Shown: positions 20,807-30,782, numbered from the stretch's first letter. The stretch: DNA of 64,000 bases from CAVYXK01 sp963708245 (GCA_963708245.1 OY970201.1:5456001-5520000), one strand, 5' to 3'. Numbers and translations are program-made. The notes: generated by a model not told the origin, from the sequence alone.

Positions 20807-21062
20807 TTGACCATGCCTCCTCATTTCGCAGGGGCACCCGGGGGAGCGCCCCCGCTGGCCGCGTCATCATCACAAACCCCGAGCGCCGGTCATTCCTGCT
20901 AAAATCAATCTATTGTGAGTTAGCGGCTCCGTGCGCAAGGCGCGCCGCTCGGCAGCAACTCCTCCGGTTAGCTTCGGCGAGTTCCACTTGACTCGATACT
21001 CGCGCCGCAGGCTAATTTTCTCCTGTCAGGCCTGGAACCCACAAATCCGAGGAGACCACCTA
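20807..21062. promoter_or_regulatory. Divergent intergenic region with palindrome and weak promoter
   Basis: It separates the IS-split small gene (minus) from a secreted protein gene (plus). It contains the stem CGGGGG-AGCG-CCCCCG at 20839-20854. TTGACT at about 20987 followed by TAATTT-like sequence near 21012 could be a weak plus-strand promoter, and GAGGAGACC precedes the ATG at 21063. Confidence 0.3.
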
Positions 21063-21578
21063 ATGAAGGGCTGTCGGGCCTCGGCTATTGGGCTGCTCCT
21101 GCTCGCAATCGGCATCCTCCCAGCCCGCGCCGCCAACCTCGTCGCCGACCCCGGTTTCGAAAGCTGCACGACCGTCGGCGGCAGTCCCCCGCCGGGGTGG
21201 ACTGGGACAGCGTTCTGCGATGGGCAGGTGCATTCGGGAAGCTGGGCGGCTCTATTTGTGGCGCCGGTAGGAACACCGGAAACGCTATCGCAGAGCATAT
21301 CCACTTCCACCGGCGCTACTTACGAGTTCTCGTTTTGGCTTGAACAGCTTGCGTTGCCGCCCACCCTCCCAAACGACTTTGTCGCATCCTTCGGCGCCGA
21401 TGAGGTGCTCGATCTTACTAACGTCGCCGCGTTCCCTTACACCTCCGAGGATTTCACGGTGATGGCCACGACGGCGAGCACCACGATCAGCTTTGTTGGA
21501 GCTGCTCAAAATGCTACTTGGGCTCTTGACGATGTTTCGGTAACCCGCGTGGGACTACTGGATGCAACGGCGCTTTAA
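21063..21578 (+). CDS. Secreted beta-sandwich protein (carbohydrate-binding-like)
   Basis: 171 residues with a clean Sec signal (GLLLLAIGILPARAAN). The mature start NLVADPGFESC and the later HSGSWAALFV, TGATYEFSFWLEQL and final WALDDVSVTRV follow the pattern of CBM4/9- or DUF642-like jelly-roll domains (N-LV-DPGFE ... Y.FSFWL ... LDDVSV). No PEP-CTERM sorting tail is present; the protein ends shortly after the domain. It is the first gene of the polysaccharide island, 87 bp upstream of the GMC oxidoreductase, and may bind the exported glycan. That link is inference. Confidence 0.7.
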   Translation: MKGCRASAIGLLLLAIGILPARAANLVADPGFESCTTVGGSPPPGWTGTAFCDGQVHSGSWAALFVAPVGTPETLSQSISTSTGATYEFSFWLEQLALPPTLPNDFVASFGADEVLDLTNVAAFPYTSEDFTVMATTASTTISFVGAAQNATWALDDVSVTRVGLLDATAL

Positions 21579-21665
21579 GCAGGCAGACCGCCAAAGTAAT
21601 CCCCGTGACCGCATCGCAGCGGTTACAAAGACAGACGGCAGAGCGGATATCGCGAGATAGGCATA

Positions 21666-23390
21666 ATGGCCATCGAAGATCTTCGAGCCAGCGACCCGGG
21701 CACCCCGATCGAGGCGGATGTTTGCTTGGTTGGCAGCGGCCCCGCTGGATGGACGATCGCGGAGGAGCTTCGGGACAGCGGCTTGCGCATCTTGATCCTG
21801 GAAAGCGGTGGTCTTGAGCCCGAGCCGGATTCCTATGCGCTGAACCAACTCGACATCGTTGGCGCGCCGTTTGATGGGGGGCGGGAACGCAACCTTGGTG
21901 GTACGTCGCACTGCTGGGGCGGGCGCTGCATCTCTTTTGACGACATCGATTATGAGGTGCGCCCTTGGGTGCCCTTCTCGGGCTGGCCGTTCGGGCGCGA
22001 GACGATCGCACCCTACCTTGTCCGCGCCTCCAAACACCTCAATGCCGATTCCTACGGGCCGGATGGACGTGGTCCAGCGCCGGATGGAATTGCGAAACGG
22101 CCGGATTTCGACCCGGGATTGCTGCGGAGCGTCTGCTGGCAGGACCCGAAGCCAGTCCACTTCGGCCGACTTTTCCGAGCGCGTCAGAACGCGAACCTAC
22201 GCATCATCGTGCATGCGACGGTGACGCATCTGAACACCAATTCATCAGGCGAGCATCTCGAGTCGGTCGAGATCACGGATCCGCAGGGCGAGCGCGCGAC
22301 CGTGCGGGCACGTGTCGTCGTTCTCTGCGCGGGAGGGATCGAGAACGCGCGTATCCTCCTTTACTCCAATCGCATCATACCGAATGGTGTCGGAAACCGC
22401 TATGATGTGGTCGGCCGGTTCCTAATGGACCACCCGAAAGAGGCCGACCTGCTGGTGCGCTTCGAGACCCGCGACGCCGCACAGGTGCGCGCCCTGTTCG
22501 GACCCTACAAGCTCGACAACGCGCGCGGCCGCCATAGCTTCGCGCATGGACTGGCGCTCAGTCCCGAGCGGCAACGTCGTGATGGCCTGCTGAACTGTGC
22601 GGCGTGGCCGTTCGAGGTCAAGGCAGCCGATGATCCAGTGGAGGCAGCGAAGCGTCTGGTCGCGTGGCCGAGCGCCCAGGCTTTGCGCGACGCGGGGCTC
22701 GTTATCTCCCAGCCGGGCATGTTGCTGCGTGCGCTGGGTGCGCGCCTGAACGACCAACGGGTCAGGCACAAGATCGACCAGATAGGCTTCGTCGCCACGT
22801 GCGAGCAACGCCCCGACTGCGACAGCCGCATCCAACTGGGTCAACGCCGCGACCGGCTGGGGCTGCCGATCGCGGAGATCGACTGGCGAATCAGCGGGCA
22901 GGAGCGGGCGTCCCAGGCCGCGCTCGCGCAAGCCATTGCGGGTGAATTCCGGCGCCTCGGCCTGCCTCCCGCGCGGCCCGCCGACTGGGTGCGGGACGGC
23001 CGGTACGAGGACGCCGTTTTCGTCGGTTCATGTCATCCAACGGGCACGACACGCATGGCGAGCGATCCGCGATGCGGGGTCGTCGATGCCGAGTGCCAAG
23101 TGCATGGCGTTGAGGCGCTCTACGCAATGGGCAGCTCGGTTTTCCCGACCGGTGGCCATGCCAATCCGACACTTATGATCGTCGCCCTTGCCGTTCGCCT
23201 CGCGCGCCGCCTAAAGGAGCGTTTTTCCCACAAAGACAACGTCCGACGCGTGCGGATGCCGAGCCACGTCCTGCCGCCCGATCTAGATCAGCGCATGCGG
23301 AAAGCCGCTTATCAACGCGACGCGCTTTCGACCGGCGTTGGAGCCGCGTCGGAGGGTGAGAGAACATCGCAGATCGATCCCAGAGTATGA
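21666..23390 (+). CDS. GMC-family FAD oxidoreductase
   Basis: 574 residues. The FAD-binding start is ADVCLVGSGPAGWTIAEEL, followed by LILESGG and the GMC motif GGTSHCWGGRC. The C-terminal domain has GSCHPTGTTRMASDP, with the catalytic His region, and FPTGGHANPTLMIVALAVRL. GMC enzymes oxidise alcohols, sugars or sterols with FAD. No signal peptide or haem partner is seen, so it is probably cytoplasmic. Its last four bases overlap the start of the epimerase remnant, showing that the two were one operon, most likely acting on a nucleotide sugar or glycosyl intermediate. It is one of the few intact genes of the island. Confidence 0.9.
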   Translation: MAIEDLRASDPGTPIEADVCLVGSGPAGWTIAEELRDSGLRILILESGGLEPEPDSYALNQLDIVGAPFDGGRERNLGGTSHCWGGRCISFDDIDYEVRPWVPFSGWPFGRETIAPYLVRASKHLNADSYGPDGRGPAPDGIAKRPDFDPGLLRSVCWQDPKPVHFGRLFRARQNANLRIIVHATVTHLNTNSSGEHLESVEITDPQGERATVRARVVVLCAGGIENARILLYSNRIIPNGVGNRYDVVGRFLMDHPKEADLLVRFETRDAAQVRALFGPYKLDNARGRHSFAHGLALSPERQRRDGLLNCAAWPFEVKAADDPVEAAKRLVAWPSAQALRDAGLVISQPGMLLRALGARLNDQRVRHKIDQIGFVATCEQRPDCDSRIQLGQRRDRLGLPIAEIDWRISGQERASQAALAQAIAGEFRRLGLPPARPADWVRDGRYEDAVFVGSCHPTGTTRMASDPRCGVVDAECQVHGVEALYAMGSSVFPTGGHANPTLMIVALAVRLARRLKERFSHKDNVRRVRMPSHVLPPDLDQRMRKAAYQRDALSTGVGAASEGERTSQIDPRV

Positions 23391-23668
23391 GGGCTTCAGC
23401 GCCGACAGTGCCGCCGGGCACAACGGTCGCGGTCACCGGCGCGGGCGGTTTTATTGGCGGGCGATTGGTCGATCACCGAGCAGGGCGCAGCAGTCACTTG
23501 CCTGCTGCGCCCAGGACACGCCTCCATCACATCGGTGCTAACGTCCGGGAGCTCAATCTTACTGAAACTGGCCCACTCCGTGCGGCGCTCGAAGGGATCG
23601 AGTTTATTTTCCACTGCGCCTACGACAGTGAAAATGCGGCCTGGAATTTCAGTGCGCTAAGCGCCCTA

Positions 23669-24969
23669 GCAGGCTGCGGAAAAACGCTTGACCGGCTCGG
23701 AATCGATTTGATTCTGTGCCTGCCGCCCCGGCAAGGAGCGGCAGAGGATGCGCGGCGAGGATCGACAGACTGCTCAGTTGTTCAGTTACGTGAGCCCCGA
23801 GAGCCTGGTCCCCGTTGACCACCCACTTCGGGCGATCCGGCGGCTGGTGAATGCCGCGCTGGATCGGCTGTCGGCAGCATTCTCGGCGATCTACGCTGAC
23901 GGCGGCCGGCCATCGATCGCGCCGGAGAAGCTGCTGCGGGCACTGCTGCTGCAAGTGCTGTTCTCGATCCGCTCGGAACGTCAACTGATGCAGCAGCTCA
24001 GCTACAACATGCTGTTCCGCTGGTTCGTCGGGCTGGCGATGGATACCCCGGTGTGGGACGTAACGGTGTTCACCAAGAACCGCGATCGCCTGCTGGAAGG
24101 CGACATCGCGCGCGGCTTTCTGGCGGCGATCCTGGCCGATCCGCAGGTCACGCCGCTGCTCTCTGGCGAGCATTTTTCGGTCGACGGCACGCTGATCGAG
24201 GCCTGGGCGTCGATGAAGAGCTTCCGTGCGAAGGACGGCAGCGATCAGCCGCCGGCCGCGGGGCGCAACGGCGAGCGCGACTTCCACGGCGAACAGCGCA
24301 GCAACGAGACGCACGCCTCGACCACCGACCCGGACGCCCGGCTGTATCGCAAATCGGCCGGGCAGGAGGCCAAGCTGTGCCACATGGGGCACGTGCTGAT
24401 GGAGAACCGCAATGGCCTGATCGTGGATGCGCAAACCACGACCGCCACCGGCACGGCGGAACGCGAGGCGGCGATTGCGATGATCGAGAGCCTGCCGGCC
24501 GGCCCGCGCATCACGCTGGGCGCCGACAAGGCCTATGACACCCAGGGCTTTGTCGCCGAGGTGCGGCCGCTGAAGGTGACGCCACACGTCGCACAGAACA
24601 ACAAGCACCGTCGCTCCGCCATTGATGGCCGCACCACGCGGCATGCCGGCTACGCGATCAGCCAGTGCAGGCGCAAGCGCATCGAGGAGGTGTTCGGCTG
24701 GATCAAGACGGTGGGCGGTCTACGCAAGACACGTCACCGTGGCACCGCCCGCGTCGGCTGGATGTTTACTCTGGCGGCGGTGGCCTACAATGCGGTGCGC
24801 ATCCCGAAGCTGCTGGCCGGCGTGGCGTAGCAGTGCCAGGAGTTTGTCCCAAGGCATGAGTTTTGCCCGCCCGGACAGCAGAAATCCACAAAATCGATGT
24901 GCAAAGCGTGTTCCGATCGCCACCAGGAAAGCAAGCCGCTCGGAACTTTCGTGATTTTCCGCAGCCTGC
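23669..24969 (+). mobile_element. IS5-family insertion sequence (1301 bp)
   Basis: Terminal inverted repeats GCAGGCTGCGGAAAA (23669) and TTTTCCGCAGCCTGC (ending 24969) are perfect over 15 bp. A TA dinucleotide flanks both sides (23667-23668 and 24970-24971), a duplication within the range known for IS5-type groups. Deleting the element with one TA restores the epimerase reading frame without a gap. The single transposase frame is intact, so the element may still be active. Confidence 0.92.
23748..24830 (+). CDS. IS5-family DDE transposase
   Basis: 360 residues, apparently full length. The N-terminal domain carries VPVDHPLRAIRRLVNAAL and GRPSIAPEKLLRALLLQVLF. The DDE residues are Asp in HFSVDGTLIEAWAS, Asp in LGADKAYDTQGF, and Glu in KRIEEVFGWIKTVGGLRKT. 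Mobilises the surrounding IS by cut or copy at TA-containing targets. Confidence 0.95.
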   Translation: MRGEDRQTAQLFSYVSPESLVPVDHPLRAIRRLVNAALDRLSAAFSAIYADGGRPSIAPEKLLRALLLQVLFSIRSERQLMQQLSYNMLFRWFVGLAMDTPVWDVTVFTKNRDRLLEGDIARGFLAAILADPQVTPLLSGEHFSVDGTLIEAWASMKSFRAKDGSDQPPAAGRNGERDFHGEQRSNETHASTTDPDARLYRKSAGQEAKLCHMGHVLMENRNGLIVDAQTTTATGTAEREAAIAMIESLPAGPRITLGADKAYDTQGFVAEVRPLKVTPHVAQNNKHRRSAIDGRTTRHAGYAISQCRRKRIEEVFGWIKTVGGLRKTRHRGTARVGWMFTLAAVAYNAVRIPKLLAGVA

Positions 24970-26675
24970 TAATTGAGGCTTGCCGCGTGAACGGGTGCCG
25001 CCGCCTCGTGCACGTCAGCAGCTTCGTTGTCTACCAGCTGCCTTTCGAGGGCGAAGTGACGGAGAATAGTGCCCGGGCTAAGTCCGGCACCGGCTATGCC
25101 CACACTAAGGGCGAACTCGAAGCCGTGCTTTTGAGGGCGGTGCGCGAGGACGGTCTGCCGGGGACAATCCTCCAGCCGCCGATCGTTTACGGTCCGTTGT
25201 CGCGCCCCTGGACGATTGAGCCGGCGGACATGCTTCGGCACGGTACCGTCATCCTGCCCGATCGCGGGGAGGGGATCTGCGATGCTGTCTATGTGGACGA
25301 TGCCGTCAGCGCGATGATCCTCGCCGCGCAGCACCCCCGTGCCGTGGGTCAGCGCTTCCTCATCTCCGGTCCTAGGCCAATCACATGGCGGCAATTCTAC
25401 GAGGAAATGGCAAGGGCGGCTGGTGCGAACGGGCCGCAATATCGCCCCGCCGACGCGATCGCGCGCGAGGGCGGGAAAGCCCGTAAACCCCTGCGGCTCG
25501 CGGCCGACCCGGAAGGCGTGAGTCGCCGCCTTGCGCAGAACCGATTGTGCCGCAAGCTGTTGCAAGCGGGCCTCGTCGCGCTGCCGCAGGATCTTCAAGA
25601 GAGCGTGCAAAACCGACTATTCGGCCCAAACGCGCGCCGCCGTGGTTTCGTTCACATGCCCAACCTCGGCCATCTCAGGTTCTTGCAATCCCGGGCGACG
25701 ATCGGATCAGGCAAGGCCCGACGCGAGCCGGGCTACGCGCCGCAATTCGACTTTGCGGCGGGGATGGTCCGCCCATTATCTGCGGGACGTCTACGGGAAG
25801 AAGGAGAACACAGACGATCTGGTCCCGGATCGGTGACGCGAGGCGGCGATCCTCCGCCTTCAGTGAGCAGGGTCGGAGACGCCCCGCTGTTCAGGCCGAG
25901 ACCTCCAGAACCTGAGGGTGTTCAAGGCTGCTCGCCGCTCCTGCGCCCGTGTTGCAGCAACCGGCCAACCGCGCGCCCAGTCGCCAGGCGAGCTCTCGAG
26001 ACCATCGTGGTTGATGGTGCATCGGTGGCTAGGACGGCGGCAGTCGTGTTACGGCTCGCCGAACGAGATCACCGCGTTCAGTTATTGCGTTTGTCGGTGG
26101 ACGGCGGCCCGTAGGCCGCAAGCACCTGGTGCTCTCCCGCGCCCGCGGCACGTTGGATGGCGCGGCTCAATGCCGACGACTTCAAGCCGCATTGCCGCCC
26201 ACTTGGAAGCCGGCGAGTGCTCCGATGCCGTGTCCGGCGACTGGTTTCTTCATCCAGAGGTGACAGCAATTCTGCGCGACCGATGCTGCCGGCATACATG
26301 CTGACATCGCCGAAGCGGATGTCGGCGGCCGAGTTTGTAGAGGGCAATATCGGCACGTGGCGTATGCCTCGCCGGAGCTATGGGTTAAAGGAACCGGTGT
26401 TCCATCGCAGCTTCGTAACGGAGCGTCCTCGCACTGAGGAAAAAAAGCTTGGGTGAGAACTTTCCGTCTTGTCTGTCTGGTGGCCGGCGCCAAACGGTGT
26501 ATCACGGCGGAACCGATGTATTGTTATAGCGTACTAGCTGAATCGCTGACCGAAGCAGTGTGCCGCCGACCTAAACCGGATTGGCACCACCGACTGTCTG
26601 CGGCGGCTCCGGTTTTCTGGACAGCGGGATAAGCTTAGGGCTGACCGGTTCCATAAGAGGCGAGACGTGGGTGTA

Positions 26676-26978
26676 ATGAGGAAGCAGCACAGCGCGGACT
26701 TCAAGGCGCGCGTGGCGATGGCGGCGCTGTCGGGGGAGAAGACCCTGGCGGAGCTGTCGTCGGAATTCGGTGTCCATCCGACAATGATCAGCACCTGGAA
26801 GCAGGAGCTGATGAAGCGTGCGAGTGAGCTGTTTGCGCGTGGCCACAAGGCGGCGGGAGCCGAGGACACACAGAAAGTGATCGACGATCTGCACCGCAAG
26901 ATCGGTCAGTTGCAGGTCGAACGCGATTTTCTTGCCGGGCAGCCCGCCATCTCCCGACTGCTGAGAGGCGGGCGATGA
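26676..26978 (+). CDS. IS3-family OrfA, copy B
   Basis: Identical in translation to OrfA of copy A: HTH block with LSSEFGVHPTMISTWKQEL and the leucine-rich pairing helix. The ATG at 26676 follows GAGACGTGGGTGTA; a GTG at 26667 is an alternative start. Confidence 0.92.
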   Translation: MRKQHSADFKARVAMAALSGEKTLAELSSEFGVHPTMISTWKQELMKRASELFARGHKAAGAEDTQKVIDDLHRKIGQLQVERDFLAGQPAISRLLRGGR

Positions 26979-27808
26979 TCGCGCCGGAGGCGGGGCTGTC
27001 CGTAGGCCGGCAATGCACGCTGCTCGGGATCGCGCGCAGCAGCTTCTATTACCAGCCTCGGCCGATCTCTGCGCCGGAACTCGGTCTGCTGAACCGGCTC
27101 GACCGGATTTTCACGGAACATCCAGTGTATGGCAGCCGGCGGCTGCAAGTGGCGCTGTCGCGCGAGGGGATTTCGGTGGGGCGTCGGCGCGTCCGACGGC
27201 TGATGCGCAAGCTGGGGCTGTGCGCGATCAGGCCGAAGCGGGACACCAGCAAGCCGCACCCTGAGCATAAAATCTATCCGTATCTGCTGCGCGACAAAAC
27301 GATCGACCAGCCGAACCAGGTGTGGGCGAGCGACATCACGTACATCCCGATGCGCCGGGGATTTCTGTATCTTGTTGCGATCATCGATTGGGCGACGCGG
27401 CGGGTTCTGTCCTGGCGGTTGTCGAACACCCTGACGACCGGGTTCTGCGTCGACGCACTCAATGAAGCTCTTGTCCGGTACGGCAAGCCCGGAATTTTTA
27501 ACACGGACCAGGGCTCACAGTTTACGAGCGACACGTTCACGCGGGTGCTGTTGGATCATGGGATCGAGATCAGCATGGATGGGCGCGGGCGCTGCCATGA
27601 CAATATCTTTGTCGAGCGCCTGTGGTGGACGGTGAAGTACGAATGGGTCTACCTGCGCCCGGCGGCCAACGGGCTTGAGCAAAGGCGCAGCTTTGCTGAA
27701 TTCTTCGACTGGTACAACCGGCGACGCCCGCACCAGGCGCTTGGATGGCAAACACCGGACGAGGCCTATTTCGGCAACGCCGGGCCGGCTGTGGCGGAGG
27801 CGGCATAA
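26975..27808 (+). CDS. IS3-family transposase OrfB, copy B
   Basis: 277 residues, identical in translation to copy A. The DDE triad lies in VWASDITYIPM, FNTDQGSQFTS and FVERLWWTVKY. It overlaps orfA by 4 bp (ATGA). Both copies appear complete, so each could supply transposase for the other. Confidence 0.95.
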   Translation: MIAPEAGLSVGRQCTLLGIARSSFYYQPRPISAPELGLLNRLDRIFTEHPVYGSRRLQVALSREGISVGRRRVRRLMRKLGLCAIRPKRDTSKPHPEHKIYPYLLRDKTIDQPNQVWASDITYIPMRRGFLYLVAIIDWATRRVLSWRLSNTLTTGFCVDALNEALVRYGKPGIFNTDQGSQFTSDTFTRVLLDHGIEISMDGRGRCHDNIFVERLWWTVKYEWVYLRPAANGLEQRRSFAEFFDWYNRRRPHQALGWQTPDEAYFGNAGPAVAEAA

Positions 27809-28381
27809 CGCGATGGCACATCGACGCTGTGGATTTGTGGACAGTCGGCTGCGCCGATGCCCGCCTGACCGCGCGAGCGCGGTCCCCCATGGACAAGCCG
27901 GGGAAAACGCTCTGCGTTTCCCCCACCTTGCCCACAGGTCGGCGGCTGTCCATAAGCTCTACAGCGCACCAACAACAGCAAGGATTGAATTTGATTCCGG
28001 GAAAGGTGTAACCTTCAACCGGCAACCAGCCTTAGCTTATTCTTCCCGGGACCTGTCCAAACAACCGGGACCACCGCAGTCATCTGTTGCGAGGCGACCC
28101 GCTGGCGACGCTAACGCTGGGCCGATGCAGGCACTGCGGAGGTACAAGACGGTAATTGATCGCCGTTTCTGTTATCGAGGCGCTGACGGCTATGTGGCTG
28201 GTGCTCGGAACTTCGAGGGGCTTCGGGCAGATCGTGTGCGACGCAATGGTGCAATGCCCAACGATCGTGCTGAAGCCAACTCGCGGCGGCTGTCACCTGG
28301 AGCCAATCACGCGGGCACCTGCAAGCCCATCCCCTTGATGTGTGCGCTGGGGCGTCGATGACAGCGGAGGGCCGAATCGCT

Positions 28382-29162
28382 ATGCTGCGTACGAAAGATG
28401 CGGTGCTGGCGTCCAGCGCCCGCTGTGGGCCGCTTCTTGCTGTTTTATCGTGGCTGATTCCACTAGGGGACGTGTCGCCACCGGACCGGGACCGCTGGGA
28501 TCGCGAGTATACCAGCGGTGGATGGGACTGGCTGAACGACCTCAGCCAGGTGCCGCATAACTACGTCATAGTGTTGCGATCCTATCGCTTCGATCCCCGG
28601 CCTCCATCTGGTTCGCGGCCGATCCCGCCATCCCGGTCGGGATCGAAGTGTCAGAGTCAGAACAATAGCTGGATACTGCAGCCGCCTTCGGCCGCAAGCG
28701 GCGATTCTGGATGTAGGATGCGGCGAAGGCGTCTTGCACGCCATTCTGCATCAGGTCGGCTACCGTCTGTACGTCGGGCTCGACATCTCCGCGGCGGTGA
28801 TTGGCCGTGTTGCGTCGAAGACGGACGACCGCACCCGGTTTCTGGTTGCCGATGGGGAACGCTTCAAGACGAACGAACGGTTCGACATCGTTGTGCTTAA
28901 CGAGGTTTTGTATTACTTCCGCGAGCCGATGACGCTGGTCGCGCACCTGTCCACGCTGTTGGCTCCAAACGGTCTCTTCATCGTTTCCATGTGCCAGGCG
29001 AGCTTCCGCGATGCGTTGCACAAGCAATTGATCTGGCGCAGTATTGGCGCCGGTTACGAGGTGGTCAATCAAATCTCGCTGGATGATGGCGGCGGCTTAC
29101 CACGGATTGTCAAAGTCATCCGCCCCCGAGAGCCACCGGCTTCGGTGGTTGGTGGCATCTGA
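28382..29162 (+). pseudogene. SAM-dependent methyltransferase, disrupted
   Basis: The first part reads RWDREYTSGGWDWLNDLSQV and PHNYVIV, the usual lead-in of small class-I methyltransferases in glycan clusters. The SAM-binding part then appears in another frame: TIAGYCSRL, AAILDVGCGEGVLHAIL (motif I), LYVGLDIS, RFLVADGERF and FDIVVLNEVLYYF, ending with RIVKVIRPRE. Between them about 85 bp (28567-28650) do not fit and contain the inverted pair CGATCCC / GGGATCG, which looks like a small insertion. The catalytic half from 28734 could still be translated alone, but without its N-terminus. Confidence 0.7.
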
Positions 29163-29396
29163 TCGTATGAGGATCCGTAACTCGTTGGGCGGCTACGGTT
29201 GGGACACGCGTAGTACGACCGGTTCTCAAAGTCGGTCAAAGAGAGGCGTGTATCCAACACGTTGCATCGGTTGCTGCGCAGGGCTAGCGTCCCGGAGTCC
29301 GAACTATCGCAACCCAGACCGCGGCAGAACCACTATCGACTTTTAGGTCCGCGAAAGCACCATCCGCCCGAGGAGTCCACTGCTAAGGGGCAGTTG

Positions 29397-30141
29397 ATGA
29401 ACGACGAGACAACGGATCCGGCCGCGAGTCAGGAACTGCTCACGTCACGCTATGGCCTCCGCCAGGAACATGGCTGGCGGGGCTACCGTCGTGGACGCCT
29501 GGCAGCCCCCCTCTTCGACCTGCGACTAACGTTCAATCTCGGCTACCGTGCGCTCACGCGCGCTGCGGGGCGAATGCCGACGCGTTGTGTTCAGGTAGCG
29601 AGTGCCGACGTGCCTGCTCGCCGCAACGATCTTGAGAAGGTGTTGCGCACACTCAAGACCACTCGGCACATAGTGAGGTCTCGCTTGCCCCCTTGGCAAC
29701 CGCGGCAAATTTGAGAACATCAATCTAGCACTGCGCGACGTCGAACTGGACCCGGTGGACTGGCTTATGGTGGTCGACGACGATGTTGCCTTTCCGCCGT
29801 CTTTCCTTGATCGATTTCTCTACGCTTCTGAGGCAGCGTCGCTGCGTATTTCGCAGCCGGCTCACCAATTCCGCTCGTACATAACGTGGGAGATCACACA
29901 GCGTATGTGGAACAGCCTCGTGCACACCACGCGCTTCGTCGAATGCGGGCCTCTGACATCCTTCCATCGCGAGGTATTTCGGCATTTACTGCCCTTTCCA
30001 GAAACACGCTCGGGCTGGGGCCTCGATGTGGTTTGGGGTGAAATAGCGCGGCGTGAAGGTTTTCGCATTGGCGTGGTCGACGCAACGCCGGGGGAACATC
30101 TTCGCCCAGTGGCCCAAGCCTACGATGCTAGGATTGCACTG
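29397..30141 (+). pseudogene. DUF707-like / glycosyltransferase-like protein, frameshifted
   Basis: The ATG at 29397 starts a frame with YGLRQEHGWRGYRRGRLAAP and LGYRALTRAAGRMPTRCVQV. At about 29680 the homology moves frame and continues GNRGKFENINLAL, DWLMVVDDDVAFPPSFLDRF, LRISQPAHQF, ITWEITQRMWNSLVHTTRFV, ECGPLTSFHREVF and GWGLDVVWGEIARREGFRIG. The D-D-D cluster, SQPA, the central GP.T block and WGLD follow the pattern I know from DUF707 (GT-A-like) proteins. The second half runs in frame into the flippase start, so its own stop has also been lost. It probably acted on a glycan in the same pathway. Confidence 0.55.
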
Positions 30142-30782
30142 ATGTCCATCCGCCGCTCCCTAGCCTGGATGATGTTCTCGCAGGGGGGTTGTTCATCTTA
30201 CAGTTTGGGGGCTCCGTCGTGCTCGCACGGCTATTGACGCCCTACGAGACGGGTGTTTACGCGGTGGCTGCCGCAATTATGGGCATCCTTGGAATCGTCC
30301 AGGCCTTCGGGCTCACGCTTTGTCGTCCGGGAGGCGGAGATTGACCGGGACCTGATGACAAGCGCCTTCACCATCAACGCGGCTCTCTCCATGCTGCTGG
30401 CTGCCACAATAGCCGGCCTCAGCACACTCGGTAGCGCTTTCTTGCACGAGCGGGGCGTGCAACGTGTCTTGCTCGTGCTCGCTTCGATCCCACAAATCGG
30501 GATCCTGGAATTTCTGCCTGCGGCCAATCTGGAACGAAAAGCCCAGTTCCAGGTGATCGCGGTGATGACCCTCCTGCGCACCGCTGCGTCCAACCCTGGT
30601 TACGGTTTCACCCGCGTTCGGCGGCTTCAGTTACGTGAGCATCGCCTGGGGCGGAATCGCCGGAGCGGGTGTTAGTGCGGTCGGGTTCACGATCGCGGGC
30701 CGTCGGTTTGTCAGCTTCCGCCTCGGCCTCACCGGATGGCGGCAAATCCTGCGTTTCGGCATGCAGCAGCTCGCGATCATCT
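30142..30782 (+). pseudogene. Oligosaccharide flippase (Wzx/PST type), decayed N-terminal half
   Basis: Start MSIRRSLAWMMFSQGG at 30142. At a run of six G (30183-30188) the frame breaks and continues LFILQFGGSVVLARLLTPYE with TGVYAVAAAIMGILGIVQAF. A second break leads to RFVVREAEIDRDLMTSAFTI and RVLLVLASIPQIGILEFLPA, and a third to FGGFSYVSIAWGGIAGAGVS and RLGLTGWRQILRFGMQQLAI, which meets a TGA. Only about 215 of some 480 residues are left. Such proteins move lipid-linked repeat units across the inner membrane, so the island can no longer export by this route. Confidence 0.7.

Larger units (their letters stand above)
23387..25836 (+). pseudogene. NAD-dependent sugar epimerase/dehydratase, split by IS5 element and frameshifted
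   Basis: The Rossmann start VAVTGAGGFIGGRLVD is at 23425-23475. The text then hops frames (ITEQGAAVTCLLRPGH, then NVRELNLTETGPLRAALEGI) and reaches EFIFHCAYDSENAAWNFSAL. The IS5-family element sits here. Past it, the frame resumes exactly as SALIEACRVNGCRRLVHVSS, then the YxxxK-type active site GTGYAHTKGELEAVL, PPIVYGPLSRPW, YVDDAVSAMILA and AGPRPITW-like text (ISGPRPITWRQFYEEM). A further frameshift near 25775 precedes the terminal HYLRDVYGKKENTDDLVPDR. At least three indels besides the IS show long-standing decay. It would have altered a nucleotide sugar for the glycan made by this island. Confidence 0.85.
26599..28078 (+). mobile_element. IS3-family insertion sequence, copy B (1480 bp)
   Basis: Same length, ends and coding content as copy A but in the opposite orientation. 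The flanking direct repeat is GTC (26596-26598 and 28079-28081), different from the TTC of copy A, so it transposed separately. It lies inside an already frameshifted glycosyltransferase remnant. Confidence 0.93.
25960..28300 (+). pseudogene. GT2 glycosyltransferase, heavily frameshifted and split by IS3 copy B
   Basis: Pieces in changing frames match, in order, the intact GT2 protein at 34004-35020: ETIVVDGASVARTAAVVLRL and AERDHRVQLLRL (paralogue: VTVVDDASSDATAAIVSRLA, AERDRRVQLLRL), WMARLNADDF (WVALLDADDSF), RMSAAEFVEGNIGTWRMPRR with SYGLKEPVFHRSF, then LVCLVAGAKRCITAEPMYCY followed by SVLAESLTEA (paralogue: SCLVRRARWWVTPEAMYHYT). After the IS (from 28079) come ALRRYKTVIDRRFCYRG and RGFGQIVCDAMVQCPTIV. 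Stops and frame changes are frequent. A second, older copy of the same glycosyltransferase is therefore dead. The first 30 or so codons are not recognisable. Confidence 0.75.

Noticed and set aside
19294..28078. Composite transposon formed by the two IS3 copies
   Set aside because: Outer flanks do not match (TTC left, GTC right), and each copy has its own duplication, so the unit did not move as one.
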